Source: Kurthia sibirica (GTDB lineage: Bacteria > Bacillota > Bacilli > Bacillales_A > Planococcaceae). From it: a DNA stretch of 64,000 nucleotides. This document shows positions 56,436 to 64,000 of this stretch, in pieces. A program made the position numbers and the translations under genes. The stretch covers positions 124,001 through 188,000 of the forward strand of contig NZ_QFVR01000004.1 in the NCBI RefSeq assembly GCF_003143975.1, written 5' to 3'. The notes under the pieces are model-generated. The model saw nothing but the letters and a program-made list of their open reading frames with translations. It searched no databases and was not told the origin of the DNA. Each line of letters opens with the position of its first letter. The first letter of the stretch is position 1.

Positions 56436-57521
56436 TTATGCATTAATTTCGTAATTTTTCATAAATTTTTGGATTGTTTCGTAGAAAGCATCAAACGTTG
56501 GGAAATCCATTTGTTGTTGGGCATCAGACAATGCTACCGCTGGATCGGGGTGCACTTCAGCCATTACACCATCCGCACCGATTGCGATTGCCGCTTTAGC
56601 ACAAGGTAATAATAAGTCACGGCGACCAGTTGAATGTGTCACATCAACAAAGACTGGTAAATGTGTCTCTTGTTTTAAGATAGGAACAGCCGATATATCT
56701 AATGTGTTACGCGTCGCTTTTTCATATGTGCGAATACCGCGTTCACATAAAATAATTTGGTCGTTCCCTTTCGAGATAATGTATTCAGCCGCATGGATGA
56801 ATTCATCAATTGTCGCTGCAAGGCCACGTTTTAATAATACCGGTTTATTCGTTTGACCAGCCGCTTTTAATAATTCAAAATTTTGCATATTACGTGCACC
56901 AATTTGAATCACATCAATATAATCCAATGCTTCTTCTAAATGAGCTGGTGTTGTAATCTCTGAAATAATTCCGAGGCCATGCTTTTGCCCGACCTCTTTT
57001 AAAATTTTCAGTCCTTCTAAGCCAAGCCCTTGGAAATCATATGGTGATGTACGCGGTTTATAGGCGCCACCTCTCATTAATTTCAAGCCTTTTTTAGCAA
57101 TTTCTGCACCAACTGCTTCCGTTTGTTCAAAAGATTCAACTGCGCAAGGACCAAAGATGAATGATGGTGTGCCATTACCGATTGGTACGCCATTAACATT
57201 CACAATCGTATCTTCTGGTTTACGTTTACGCGATACGAGCAATTCTTTTTTCGTATTTGATTGTTGTTGCACTAATGCTTGTTTGAAAATTTCTTTAAAA
57301 ATATGATTAACAGTCCCTTGTGGAAGTGGACCTTGGTTATTCTCTGTAATAAGATCTAACATATGGCGTTCTCGTAATGGGTCAAATCGGTTAACACCTT
57401 GTTTTTCTTTTACTTTACCAATTTCCTCTACTAACTCAGCACGTTTGTTGATCAAACGTAAAATTTCAAGATTTAATTCATCTACTTGGTCGCGAAGACC
57501 TTCTAAATTTTGATGATTCAT
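56436..57521 (-). CDS. aroA: Chorismate mutase / 3-deoxy-7-phosphoheptulonate synthase
   Basis: A 361-residue fusion as in B. subtilis AroA (also called AroG). Residues 1-85 are an AroQ-type chorismate mutase ([30 protein letters not shown]); residues about 95-361 are a DAHP synthase ([86 protein letters not shown]). The enzyme starts aromatic amino acid synthesis and is feedback-sensitive to chorismate or prephenate through the mutase domain. ATG at 57521 is chosen: it follows GGAG and matches the family N-terminus ([10 protein letters not shown]). Confidence 0.95.
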   Translation of the reverse strand: MNHQNLEGLRDQVDELNLEILRLINKRAELVEEIGKVKEKQGVNRFDPLRERHMLDLITENNQGPLPQGTVNHIFKEIFKQALVQQQSNTKKELLVSRKRKPEDTIVNVNGVPIGNGTPSFIFGPCAVESFEQTEAVGAEIAKKGLKLMRGGAYKPRTSPYDFQGLGLEGLKILKEVGQKHGLGIISEITTPAHLEEALDYIDVIQIGARNMQNFELLKAAGQTNKPVLLKRGLAATIDEFIHAAEYIISKGNDQIILCERGIRTYEKATRNTLDISAVPILKQETHLPVFVDVTHSTGRRDLLLPCAKAAIAIGADGVMAEVHPDPAVALSDAQQQMDFPTFDAFYETIQKFMKNYEINA

Positions 57522-57849
57522 AACCGTTCTCCTCTCATTAATGCATCTCATACTTTCGACTCTCTGAAATATATGATACATTTTTAGTAAGTGAACTACC
57601 TTCCATCTAGGTCATATCAGACCAGATTAGTGACGGCTTCTCCATAAATAAGCAAGCAAACACCCTGTTCATAAGGCTTTTTCATTCTTAACGCAATTTG
57701 TGACGTACGTGACAACAACTATTTTAAATAGGCGTTAAACGTATTATAAGCATAACAAAGTGAAAAGTCACGAACTTTCTCTTTAACGCTTCAACGCAAC
57801 GAAGTATTGAGAGGATTTTTATCCAAATTTAAACTGGAGGCTGTACAAA
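57522..57849. promoter_or_regulatory. Intergenic region with an 18-base near-palindrome
   Basis: TTGTGACGTACGTGACAA at 57698-57715 is an inverted repeat with one mispaired couple. It lies between the divergent aroA and FtsA-like genes and may be an operator. Promoters for both genes must be here but could not be placed clearly. Confidence 0.4.
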
Positions 57850-60000
57850 ATGACCGAAAAATTATTCGCATTAGACATAGGTACACGTTCTGTAGTCGGT
57901 ATTATTCTTGAACGACATGAAGACCACTACCATGTCGTGGATCTTATCTCCAAAGAACATAGCGAGCGTGCCATGGTGGATGGACAAATCCATAATGTCG
58001 TGTACGTCGCAAACGTCATTTCTTTTATAAAAACGCAGTTGGAAGAAAAACATGGACCATTACATAAGGTTTCAATCGCTGCCGCAGGTCGCTCACTAAA
58101 AACAGAACAGGCCGCAACGTCGATTAATATTAAAAATCGTCGCGCATTAACAGAAACAGATATCGACCGTTTAGAATTATCCGCCGTACAAGAAGCACAA
58201 GCAAATCTCTTACAACATCAAAAAGACCTCGCAGGTAATCATTATTACTGTGTTGGTTACTCCGTACTTTACTATCGCTTAGATGGAGAAGAAATTGGCA
58301 GCCTTATTGACCAACAGGGTACAGAAGCATCCATTGAAGTTATTGCGACATTTTTACCACGTGTTGTCGTAGAATCACTTATTGCCGCTTTAAAGCGTGC
58401 TGACCTTGAGATGGATGGCTTAACTTTAGAGCCAATTGCCGCAATCAATGCACTCATTCCAACGACGATGCGTAGACTAAATATCGCTTTAGTCGATATT
58501 GGCGCTGGTACTTCGGATATTGCTATAACGGATAAAAGTACGGTCATTGCTTACGGGATGGTCCCGATTGCTGGCGACGAAATAACTGAAGCATTAAGCG
58601 ATCATTATTTACTCGATTTCCCAGTTGCAGAAACGATTAAAAAGCAGTTGACGGAAAAAACAAGCGTAACCATTTCAGATATTCTCGGTTTCGATGAAGA
58701 AATTGAGTCATTAGAGGTTATTAACATTATAAAGCCGGCTATTTTAAATTTAGCAACAAAAATAGCCGATGAAATCCGTATACTTAACTCTAATCAGCCA
58801 CCTAAGGCTGTTATTCTAATTGGTGGCGGTAGTTTGACTCCAACTATTACAAAGGAGTTAAGTCGCGCTCTAGACCTCACAGAGCAGCGTGTAGCGGTTC
58901 GTACAATTGATGCTATTCAAGGTTTAACACGTGAAGCACATGTACCTGCCTCACCTGAACTTGTGACACCAATCGGCATTGCAATTGCTGCACAAAATAC
59001 ACCGATTAAATACATGTCTGTTACTGTCAATGAGCAGACAATTCGTTTATTTGAATTAAAGGAAATGGCTGTCACAGATGCTTTACTCGCTGCCAATATT
59101 GTCGCTTCCAAACTATATGGCAAACCTGGATTGGCTATGAGTGTCACGCTGAATAATCGACTACTTCATATTCCTGGTGGCCACGGTAGCCCAACGACCA
59201 TCCAAGTAAACGGCGTAGAAGCAACGATGAAAACATTAATTAAGAACGGTGACCACATCGAGTTAATCGAAGGTTTAGATGGCATTGGTGCCTCTGCAAT
59301 GGTCAAAGATTTATTGGATGCTGCTACAGAATTGACGGTGATGGTAAACGATAGCCCCTATACACTTGCTCCTACGATCGCCATAAATGGCATACGAGCA
59401 ACGCTTGATACTCAACTGAAGGATGGCGACTCGCTTACTATTCATCAGGATGATTGTGTCCGAAGTCTTCTTACCCACATCAACCAAGAGGATGTCGCAC
59501 AACAATGTGAACCATTTATCGTATATGTGAATGATCAAAAACATGAGAATCCCGCATATTGCTGCCAAATCCAAGTAAATGGTGTACCAAGCTCCCTACA
59601 CCAAGCTATTGCGAATGGTGACAGCGTGACATGGACGGAGCGAAAAATCGCAACGATTGCTACGATTGCTCAAGATTTACATATTCCCCTCTTCAATCGC
59701 TGTAGTCTTGATTTCCAAGGCGTTGAAGTGATTCTAGAAGCAGTTGCAGCAAGAGTTTTATGCAATAATAAAGAAATAGCATTAGATGCAACCGTGACAA
59801 ATGGTGCGAAATTACAATTTATAACGCTTGATTTGACACAATGGACATATCAAGATGTTTTTAAATATACAACTTGGCAACTTCCTGAGAATTTTAAAGG
59901 GACATTTGAATTGCTCAGAAATGGTGAAAAAGCACAATTTGATACCGTTATTTTTGGCGGAGATCAATTAGCTATCCGATTAATTCCTACGACCATATAA
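57850..60000 (+). CDS. FtsA/PilM-like actin-fold ATPase with tandem C-terminal modules
   Basis: A 716-residue protein. Residues 1-385 have the FtsA/PilM actin-like fold: phosphate 1 LFALDIGTRSVVGII (5-19), phosphate 2 IALVDIGAGTSDIAI (212-226), and adenosine motif AVILIGGGSLTP (320-331). Residues 430-716 carry four or five degenerate modules built around the pattern I.V/INGV/I...L....I.NGD.L/I (450-474, 509-533, 573-597, weaker at 634-658 and 689-711). FtsA itself lacks this part and the membrane-targeting helix of FtsA is not seen at the C-terminus. Function is unknown; annotation as cell division protein FtsA is probably inaccurate. Start ATG follows GGAGG. It appears monocistronic. Confidence 0.85.
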   Translation: MTEKLFALDIGTRSVVGIILERHEDHYHVVDLISKEHSERAMVDGQIHNVVYVANVISFIKTQLEEKHGPLHKVSIAAAGRSLKTEQAATSINIKNRRALTETDIDRLELSAVQEAQANLLQHQKDLAGNHYYCVGYSVLYYRLDGEEIGSLIDQQGTEASIEVIATFLPRVVVESLIAALKRADLEMDGLTLEPIAAINALIPTTMRRLNIALVDIGAGTSDIAITDKSTVIAYGMVPIAGDEITEALSDHYLLDFPVAETIKKQLTEKTSVTISDILGFDEEIESLEVINIIKPAILNLATKIADEIRILNSNQPPKAVILIGGGSLTPTITKELSRALDLTEQRVAVRTIDAIQGLTREAHVPASPELVTPIGIAIAAQNTPIKYMSVTVNEQTIRLFELKEMAVTDALLAANIVASKLYGKPGLAMSVTLNNRLLHIPGGHGSPTTIQVNGVEATMKTLIKNGDHIELIEGLDGIGASAMVKDLLDAATELTVMVNDSPYTLAPTIAINGIRATLDTQLKDGDSLTIHQDDCVRSLLTHINQEDVAQQCEPFIVYVNDQKHENPAYCCQIQVNGVPSSLHQAIANGDSVTWTERKIATIATIAQDLHIPLFNRCSLDFQGVEVILEAVAARVLCNNKEIALDATVTNGAKLQFITLDLTQWTYQDVFKYTTWQLPENFKGTFELLRNGEKAQFDTVIFGGDQLAIRLIPTTI

Positions 60001-60044
60001 AAAATGCGCGAGCTGTTTTTTCAAACAACTCGCGCATTTTTATC
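60001..60044. terminator. Bidirectional terminator between the FtsA-like gene and ytxH
   Basis: AAATGCGCGAG/GTT pairs with AAC/CTCGCGCATTT around TTTTTTC, with T tracts on both strands. Confidence 0.9.
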
Positions 60045-60049
60045 TACTA

Positions 60050-60598
60050 TTAGCCATGATGATTTTTTGTTTCATCTGATGTTACATCGGCAACTGTTTT
60101 GTCAATTGTATCCATATAGTCTAGTGGTTCTTCCCCTTCATATGAAGCGGTACCATCATCTAATGGTGCTGTTTTATTATTTTTTAATGATTTTACTTTA
60201 TCAACAACTGGTCCAGCTTGTTCTTGTACTTTTTTTGATAATTTTGCTGATTTTTCGATAGCTTGCGTTGCAAGTTCAGCACTTTTTTCTCTTAATACTT
60301 CTGCTTTACCCTTAGCTTGAGAAGTAAGATCAGAACTTTTCTCTTTGAAGTTAGCCGCTTGTACGACTACATCATTGCGAAGGTCTTTTCCTGCTTTTGG
60401 TGCTAAAAACAAGGCTGCAGCTGCGCCTACAATACCGCCTACTAATGCACCAATAACAAAATCTTTGCCGTTTAGTGACGATTGATCTGCATATAATGAC
60501 TCTTGACGCGTCGGATATGTTTCTGGTAAATATTGCAATTCTCTATCATAAGTAAGTTGTTCTCGTACATCATTATAGTTTGGTTTTGATTCTGTCAT
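60050..60598 (-). CDS. ytxH: YtxH-like general stress protein
   Basis: A 182-residue protein. A single glycine-rich membrane segment FVIGALVGGIVGAAAALFLAPKAGKDLRNDV (about 45-75) is the YtxH signature; a long helical Lys/Glu/Ala region (75-140) follows. An acidic C-terminus ends in ETKNHHG. In B. subtilis ytxGHJ is a SigB/SigH-controlled stress operon; ytxJ is not seen here. It follows ytxG by about 30 bases. Confidence 0.88.
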   Translation of the reverse strand: MTESKPNYNDVREQLTYDRELQYLPETYPTRQESLYADQSSLNGKDFVIGALVGGIVGAAAALFLAPKAGKDLRNDVVVQAANFKEKSSDLTSQAKGKAEVLREKSAELATQAIEKSAKLSKKVQEQAGPVVDKVKSLKNNKTAPLDDGTASYEGEEPLDYMDTIDKTVADVTSDETKNHHG

Positions 60599-60632
60599 TA
60601 AAATACCCCCATTAATAGAATTGTTATTTTGC

Positions 60633-61043
60633 TTATTTTTTAGCTTTTACTTTATTACGAATTCCGACTAATGCAGAACCCCATTGCACAACATTGGCGA
60701 TTTGATCACTATTGCGCCCAACATTATTTTGAATAGATGATGTTACGGATTGTACGCTGCTATTCAAACCACTCACAGAATCACCAAAGCCTTTAACAGC
60801 ACCTACAAGTGAATTTAATTGTTGTGATTTATGTTGAATATCTTCGGCAAGTACATTTGTTTTTTCTAAAAGGCTCGTCGTCTCAGAAGTAATACCTTTC
60901 ATCTGACCTTCAATACCTTCCATTGTTTTGGCTACATTATTTAATGTCGTTTTAACTGAACCAAGCGTCATTGCAAGACTGACACAGAGAACTAATACCG
61001 CTATTGCAAAAATAAGTGCGGCAATATAAAGAATAACAATCAT
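60633..61043 (-). CDS. ytxG: YtxG-like DUF948 protein
   Basis: A 136-residue protein with an N-terminal membrane segment (VILYIAALIFAIAVLVLCVSLAMTLG) and a coiled-coil-prone helix (VKTTLNNVAKTMEGIEGQMKGITSETTSLLEKTNVLAEDI). This is the DUF948 architecture. Function unknown; general stress association in B. subtilis. The ATG at 61043 follows GGAGGGAAAAAC; the longer frame lacks support. First gene of the ytxGH pair. Confidence 0.88.
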   Translation of the reverse strand: MIVILYIAALIFAIAVLVLCVSLAMTLGSVKTTLNNVAKTMEGIEGQMKGITSETTSLLEKTNVLAEDIQHKSQQLNSLVGAVKGFGDSVSGLNSSVQSVTSSIQNNVGRNSDQIANVVQWGSALVGIRNKVKAKK

Positions 61044-61443
61044 GTTTTTCCCTCCTACATGTGTATTACTACCAAATTCCACAATTCATGATATTTTAAA
61101 CATTGTGTTATTTACTATATTCTACTATTTATCGTAAATACCTTCCAATAAAAACACTATGTCACGAGAACTTTAATTTTTTATGTCTTTTTCAGTTCTA
61201 CATCACATAGCGAAGTGCGCGATTGGGTTATTGCAAATCACATCACTTTTATTTTTTGTTACTCGCTATTCAATAGCCGCTTCGCACGACAAGAATCAGA
61301 CCATCTAAAATGAAAGCTATTCAAACTCTCTGCCTTGCTCCTTTTCCAGCGTATAACTTGTTGGGATCAAGCAAATATACCACTATAGTTGAAAATTCTC
61401 GGCCAATAGATAAAATCCTTTGTCAAAGTATAGTTTGCCGACT
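61044..61443. other. Intergenic region between ytxG and murC
   Basis: AT-rich and without recognised genes. It must hold the ytxG promoter on the minus strand. No SigB-type motif (GTTT and GGGTAT) at proper spacing was found by eye. Confidence 0.35.
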
Positions 61444-61491
61444 CTTTAAAAAATGGTCTACAATTCTTATCATAAGAATCGTAGACCATTT
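61444..61491 (-). terminator. murC terminator
   Basis: AAATGGTCTAC and ATTCTTAT pair with ATAAGAAT and GTAGACCATTT and are followed by TTTTAAAG on the minus strand. Confidence 0.9.
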
Positions 61492-61500
61492 GGGTTGTCA

Positions 61501-62817
61501 TTAAATAACTTCTTTTGTTGGTGCAATAACTTTTTCAAAAGCAGCTTGGAATTTATTAATATCTCCAGCACCCATGAATAAGAATACTGCGTCTTTATGT
61601 TGCGTTAATTTTTCAATGTCTGCCACTTGTAAGACATCGCTATTTGGAATTAAGGCTACAAGATCATGAATTGTTAATTCACCTTTATTTTCACGTGCAG
61701 AACCAAAAATATCACAAAGATAAACTTGATCTGCTTCGTTTAAACTAGAAGCAAAGTTTTCTAAAAAGGCTTTTGTACGAGAGAATGTATGCGGTTGGAA
61801 AACAGCAACTAATTCTTTTTCAGGATATTTTTGACGAGCCGACTGAATTGTCGCAGCAATTTCAGTTGGGTGATGTGCATAATCATCGATTAGAATACGA
61901 TCACCAATGACTGTTTCAGTGAAACGTCTTTTCACACCGTCATATGATTTTAATTGTTCTTGAATTAATTTAGCAGGAATTCCTTCATATTCACATAGTG
62001 AAATGACAGCCAATGTATTTAATACATTATGGTCACCAAAAAGTGGAATATGGAATTGATTATAAAATTCATTACGCACAAAAACATCAAATGTAGTACC
62101 CGTTGTATCTTTTACAAGATTGCGTGCTTCGAAATCATTTTCAGAACCGAAACCATAATAAACTACTGGTACATTCGCTTGAATACGTTGTAAATTTTCA
62201 TCATCACCACAAGCAATAATTGCTTTTTTAACTTGCAATGCCATCGATTGGAAAGCGCTGAATACATCATCAATATCTGTGAAGTAATCCGGGTGATCGA
62301 AATCAATATTTAGCATAACGGCATAGTCTGGGTGATACGATAAAAAATGGCGTCGGTATTCACAAGCTTCCATAACAAAGTTCTTAGCTTCTTCTGTACC
62401 GCTTCCTGTACCATCACCGATTAAATAGGATGTTGGTTCGTTGCCACTTAAAACATGTGCCATCAAGCCCGTTGTTGATGTTTTACCGTGAGCACCAGTA
62501 ATGGCTACCGATGTATATTTTTCTAAATATTCGCCGAGGAATTTATGATAGCGTATAACTTCTACGCCCATTTCTTTTGCACGAACGATTTCCGGATGTT
62601 CGTCCGGGAATGCGTTTCCTGCAATAACGACCATACCCTCTTGAATATTATTTTCATCAAATGGAAGTACTTTAATGCCTCTGTCATGAAGTGGCGCTTC
62701 AGTAAAGAAATATTTTTCAATATCCGAACCTTGCACTTTTTCTCCTGAGTCAAAAAGTATTTGAGCAAGCGAGCTCATTCCTGAGCCTTTAATTCCTGTG
62801 AAATGATAAAATGTCAT
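61501..62817 (-). CDS. murC: UDP-N-acetylmuramate--L-alanine ligase
   Basis: A 438-residue Mur ligase adding L-Ala to UDP-MurNAc in the cytosol. Motifs: [17 protein letters not shown] (UDP-binding Rossmann), [15 protein letters not shown] (P-loop), [21 protein letters not shown], and [11 protein letters not shown]. Length is typical. It is the only gene of its transcript besides a possible link to sftA upstream, as in B. subtilis. Confidence 0.97.
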   Translation of the reverse strand: MTFYHFTGIKGSGMSSLAQILFDSGEKVQGSDIEKYFFTEAPLHDRGIKVLPFDENNIQEGMVVIAGNAFPDEHPEIVRAKEMGVEVIRYHKFLGEYLEKYTSVAITGAHGKTSTTGLMAHVLSGNEPTSYLIGDGTGSGTEEAKNFVMEACEYRRHFLSYHPDYAVMLNIDFDHPDYFTDIDDVFSAFQSMALQVKKAIIACGDDENLQRIQANVPVVYYGFGSENDFEARNLVKDTTGTTFDVFVRNEFYNQFHIPLFGDHNVLNTLAVISLCEYEGIPAKLIQEQLKSYDGVKRRFTETVIGDRILIDDYAHHPTEIAATIQSARQKYPEKELVAVFQPHTFSRTKAFLENFASSLNEADQVYLCDIFGSARENKGELTIHDLVALIPNSDVLQVADIEKLTQHKDAVFLFMGAGDINKFQAAFEKVIAPTKEVI

Positions 62818-63074
62818 GTTGAAACCTCCTGGGAATGCCTTTGAAATTCATTCTTTTTTCATAAAGATCTGTGATTCCCTAATTCAAATTCAAGTTTTTT
62901 TAAAGTTCATTTAAAGTAAATTTAATCGATCTATTATGCTATAAATAAATGGTAAAATCAAAACATCTAATATTATAGCACGAAACAATTGTTTTCAAAA
63001 ACTTCCATCATTTTTAATTCATTCTACCTACCATTGTTAGCTAAAATTGTTAATTTAAAAGGATAATTGTATGG
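62818..63074. other. Intergenic region between sftA and murC
   Basis: About 257 AT-rich bases with GAGGAGG-type ribosome site for murC at its left end (AGGAGG complement at 62824-62830). No terminator for sftA or strong promoter was identified. Confidence 0.35.
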
Positions 63075-64000
63075 TTAACTAAAAATTTCATCCGCCTTTT
63101 GGGGTGTTAAAAAAACATCCCGCGACTTTGTTCCACGCGCCTCAGATATAAAACCTTGCTTGTCCATCATCTCAACCAATCTTGCTGCTCGATTATAGCC
63201 GATGCGATATTTACGTTGCAGAGAGGAAATTGATACTGATTCTTCCTCTGCAATAAAGCGGCATGCTTCTTCAAACAGTTCATCCTGTTCTTCTTGCTGC
63301 TCAACTTTATGTACTAATTCCTCTGGTTCAAATGAATAATTTGGTTTGCCTAATGTACGGATATAGGAAGTAATATCTTCTATTTCTTCATCCGTTACAA
63401 ATGTACCTTGCAAGCGAACTGCTCCAGATTGACCATTTCCAAGATACAGCATGTCGCCCTTACCTAACAAACGCTCCGCCCCTTGCGTATCAAGAATTGT
63501 GCGTGAATCAATTTGAGATGATACTGAAAATGCGATACGTGTTGGGATATTCGATTTGATTAGACCCGTGATCACATCTACTGACGGTCTTTGTGTTGCT
63601 AAAACCAAATGTATGCCGCATGCACGTGCTTTTTGAGCGATGCGGCAAATCGACTCTTCCACATCAGCAGGAGCCATCATCATTAAATCGGCTAACTCAT
63701 CAATGACAATAACTAAAAATGGCATTTTTAATGAAAAGCGACGTTGTTCTTCTACAATCTCATTGTAGCGTTTTATATGCCTTACTTTCATATGATGGAA
63801 TAACTGATAACGTCTTTCCATTTCTTCTACTGCCCATTTCAATGCAGCTGTTGCCGCTTTTACATCTGTAATAACGGGACTTACAAGATGTGGTAATTCA
63901 TCATAGACAGCTAATTCAACCATTTTAGGATCAATTAACAAGAGTTTTACATCTTGTGGACTTGCTTTCATTAACAAACTTACTAAAATTGAATTAATAC
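63075..64000 (-). CDS. sftA: DNA translocase SftA/FtsK-family, C-terminal part (runs off the window)
   Basis: The frame is open to base 64000, so the gene's 5' part lies outside. Visible: NSILVSLLMKASPQDVKLLLIDPKMVELAVYDELPHL just after the Walker A, Walker B FLVIVIDELADLMMM, LATQRPSVDVITGLIKSNIPTRIAFSVSSQIDSRTILD, and the C-terminal gamma winged helix (ISSLQRKYRIGYNRAARLVEMMDKQGFIS) that recognises SRS/KOPS sites. Gene order before murC matches SftA (YtpT), the soluble septal DNA translocase, rather than SpoIIIE. The apparent internal start at 63977 is not the real one. Confidence 0.92.
   Translation of the reverse strand, partial: INSILVSLLMKASPQDVKLLLIDPKMVELAVYDELPHLVSPVITDVKAATAALKWAVEEMERRYQLFHHMKVRHIKRYNEIVEEQRRFSLKMPFLVIVIDELADLMMMAPADVEESICRIAQKARACGIHLVLATQRPSVDVITGLIKSNIPTRIAFSVSSQIDSRTILDTQGAERLLGKGDMLYLGNGQSGAVRLQGTFVTDEEIEDITSYIRTLGKPNYSFEPEELVHKVEQQEEQDELFEEACRFIAEEESVSISSLQRKYRIGYNRAARLVEMMDKQGFISEARGTKSRDVFLTPQKADEIFS

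Overview
The window is a low-GC Firmicutes chromosome segment. Its core gene order closely follows the Bacillus subtilis 'yt' region: citZ-fxsA-pyk-pfkA-accA-accD, dnaE-nrnA-ytpI-ytoI-ytkL, ald, ytxK-tpx-yteJ-sppA, thiI-nifZ-ezrA-hisJ-ytsP-dgcP-rpsD, tyrS, acsA-acuABC, ccpA-aroA, ytxH-ytxG, murC-sftA. Protein character, gene insertions and losses, and the intergenic repeats suggest a Lysinibacillus/Solibacillus-like member of the Planococcaceae. That placement is an inference, not a database result. Most genes lie on the minus strand.

Region by region. 1-7.3 kb holds central carbon metabolism and fatty acid initiation: citrate synthase (partial), FxsA, pyruvate kinase, phosphofructokinase, and both acetyl-CoA carboxyltransferase subunits behind a FadR-like repressor whose promoter carries a perfect operator. 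7.4-17.6 kb holds DnaE, the oligoribonuclease NrnA, YtpI, the CBS/hotdog regulator YtoI, a beta-lactamase-fold hydrolase, an M24 peptidase, alanine dehydrogenase and a universal stress protein. 17.6-25.4 kb is an accessory block: a complete Liv-type ABC importer (livF-livG-livM-livH) with three tandem paralogous lipoprotein binding proteins and a GntR/FCD regulator. 25.7-38 kb holds YtxK, thiol peroxidase, an RDD protein, SppA, RarD, an acyl-CoA ligase, an IS remnant with a GC-rich repeat, ThiI/NifZ, EzrA, HisJ and a free-methionine sulfoxide reductase. 38-45.5 kb holds the diguanylate cyclase DgcP, rpsD with a long leader, a decayed ISL3-type element flanked by a duplicated terminator, a Yip1 membrane protein, a CstR-rhodanese persulfide module and a leaderless cobalamin-type binding protein. 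45.6-64 kb holds T-box-controlled tyrS, a class A PBP, acsA/acuABC acetate metabolism, ccpA, the chorismate mutase/DAHP synthase fusion, an FtsA-like ATPase with tandem C-terminal modules, YtxH/YtxG, MurC and the start of the view into SftA.

Regulatory logic visible in the DNA. CcpA is encoded here, and cre-like sites lie at the citZ start site, in the ccpA promoter itself and upstream of the usp gene. CstR has its operator inside the spacer of its own promoter, and a second site precedes the rhodanese gene. The FadR-like repressor has a perfect 23-bp palindrome at its own transcription start. tyrS is controlled by a tyrosine T-box with a UAC specifier. rpsD has an S4-type leader.

The most unusual items are the FtsA-like protein with repeated C-terminal modules, the CstR/rhodanese operator layout, the triplicated Liv binding proteins, the diverged 0.4-kb intergenic repeat near 0.94 and 38.2 kb, and the structured leader of the PBP gene, which has an orphan Shine-Dalgarno.
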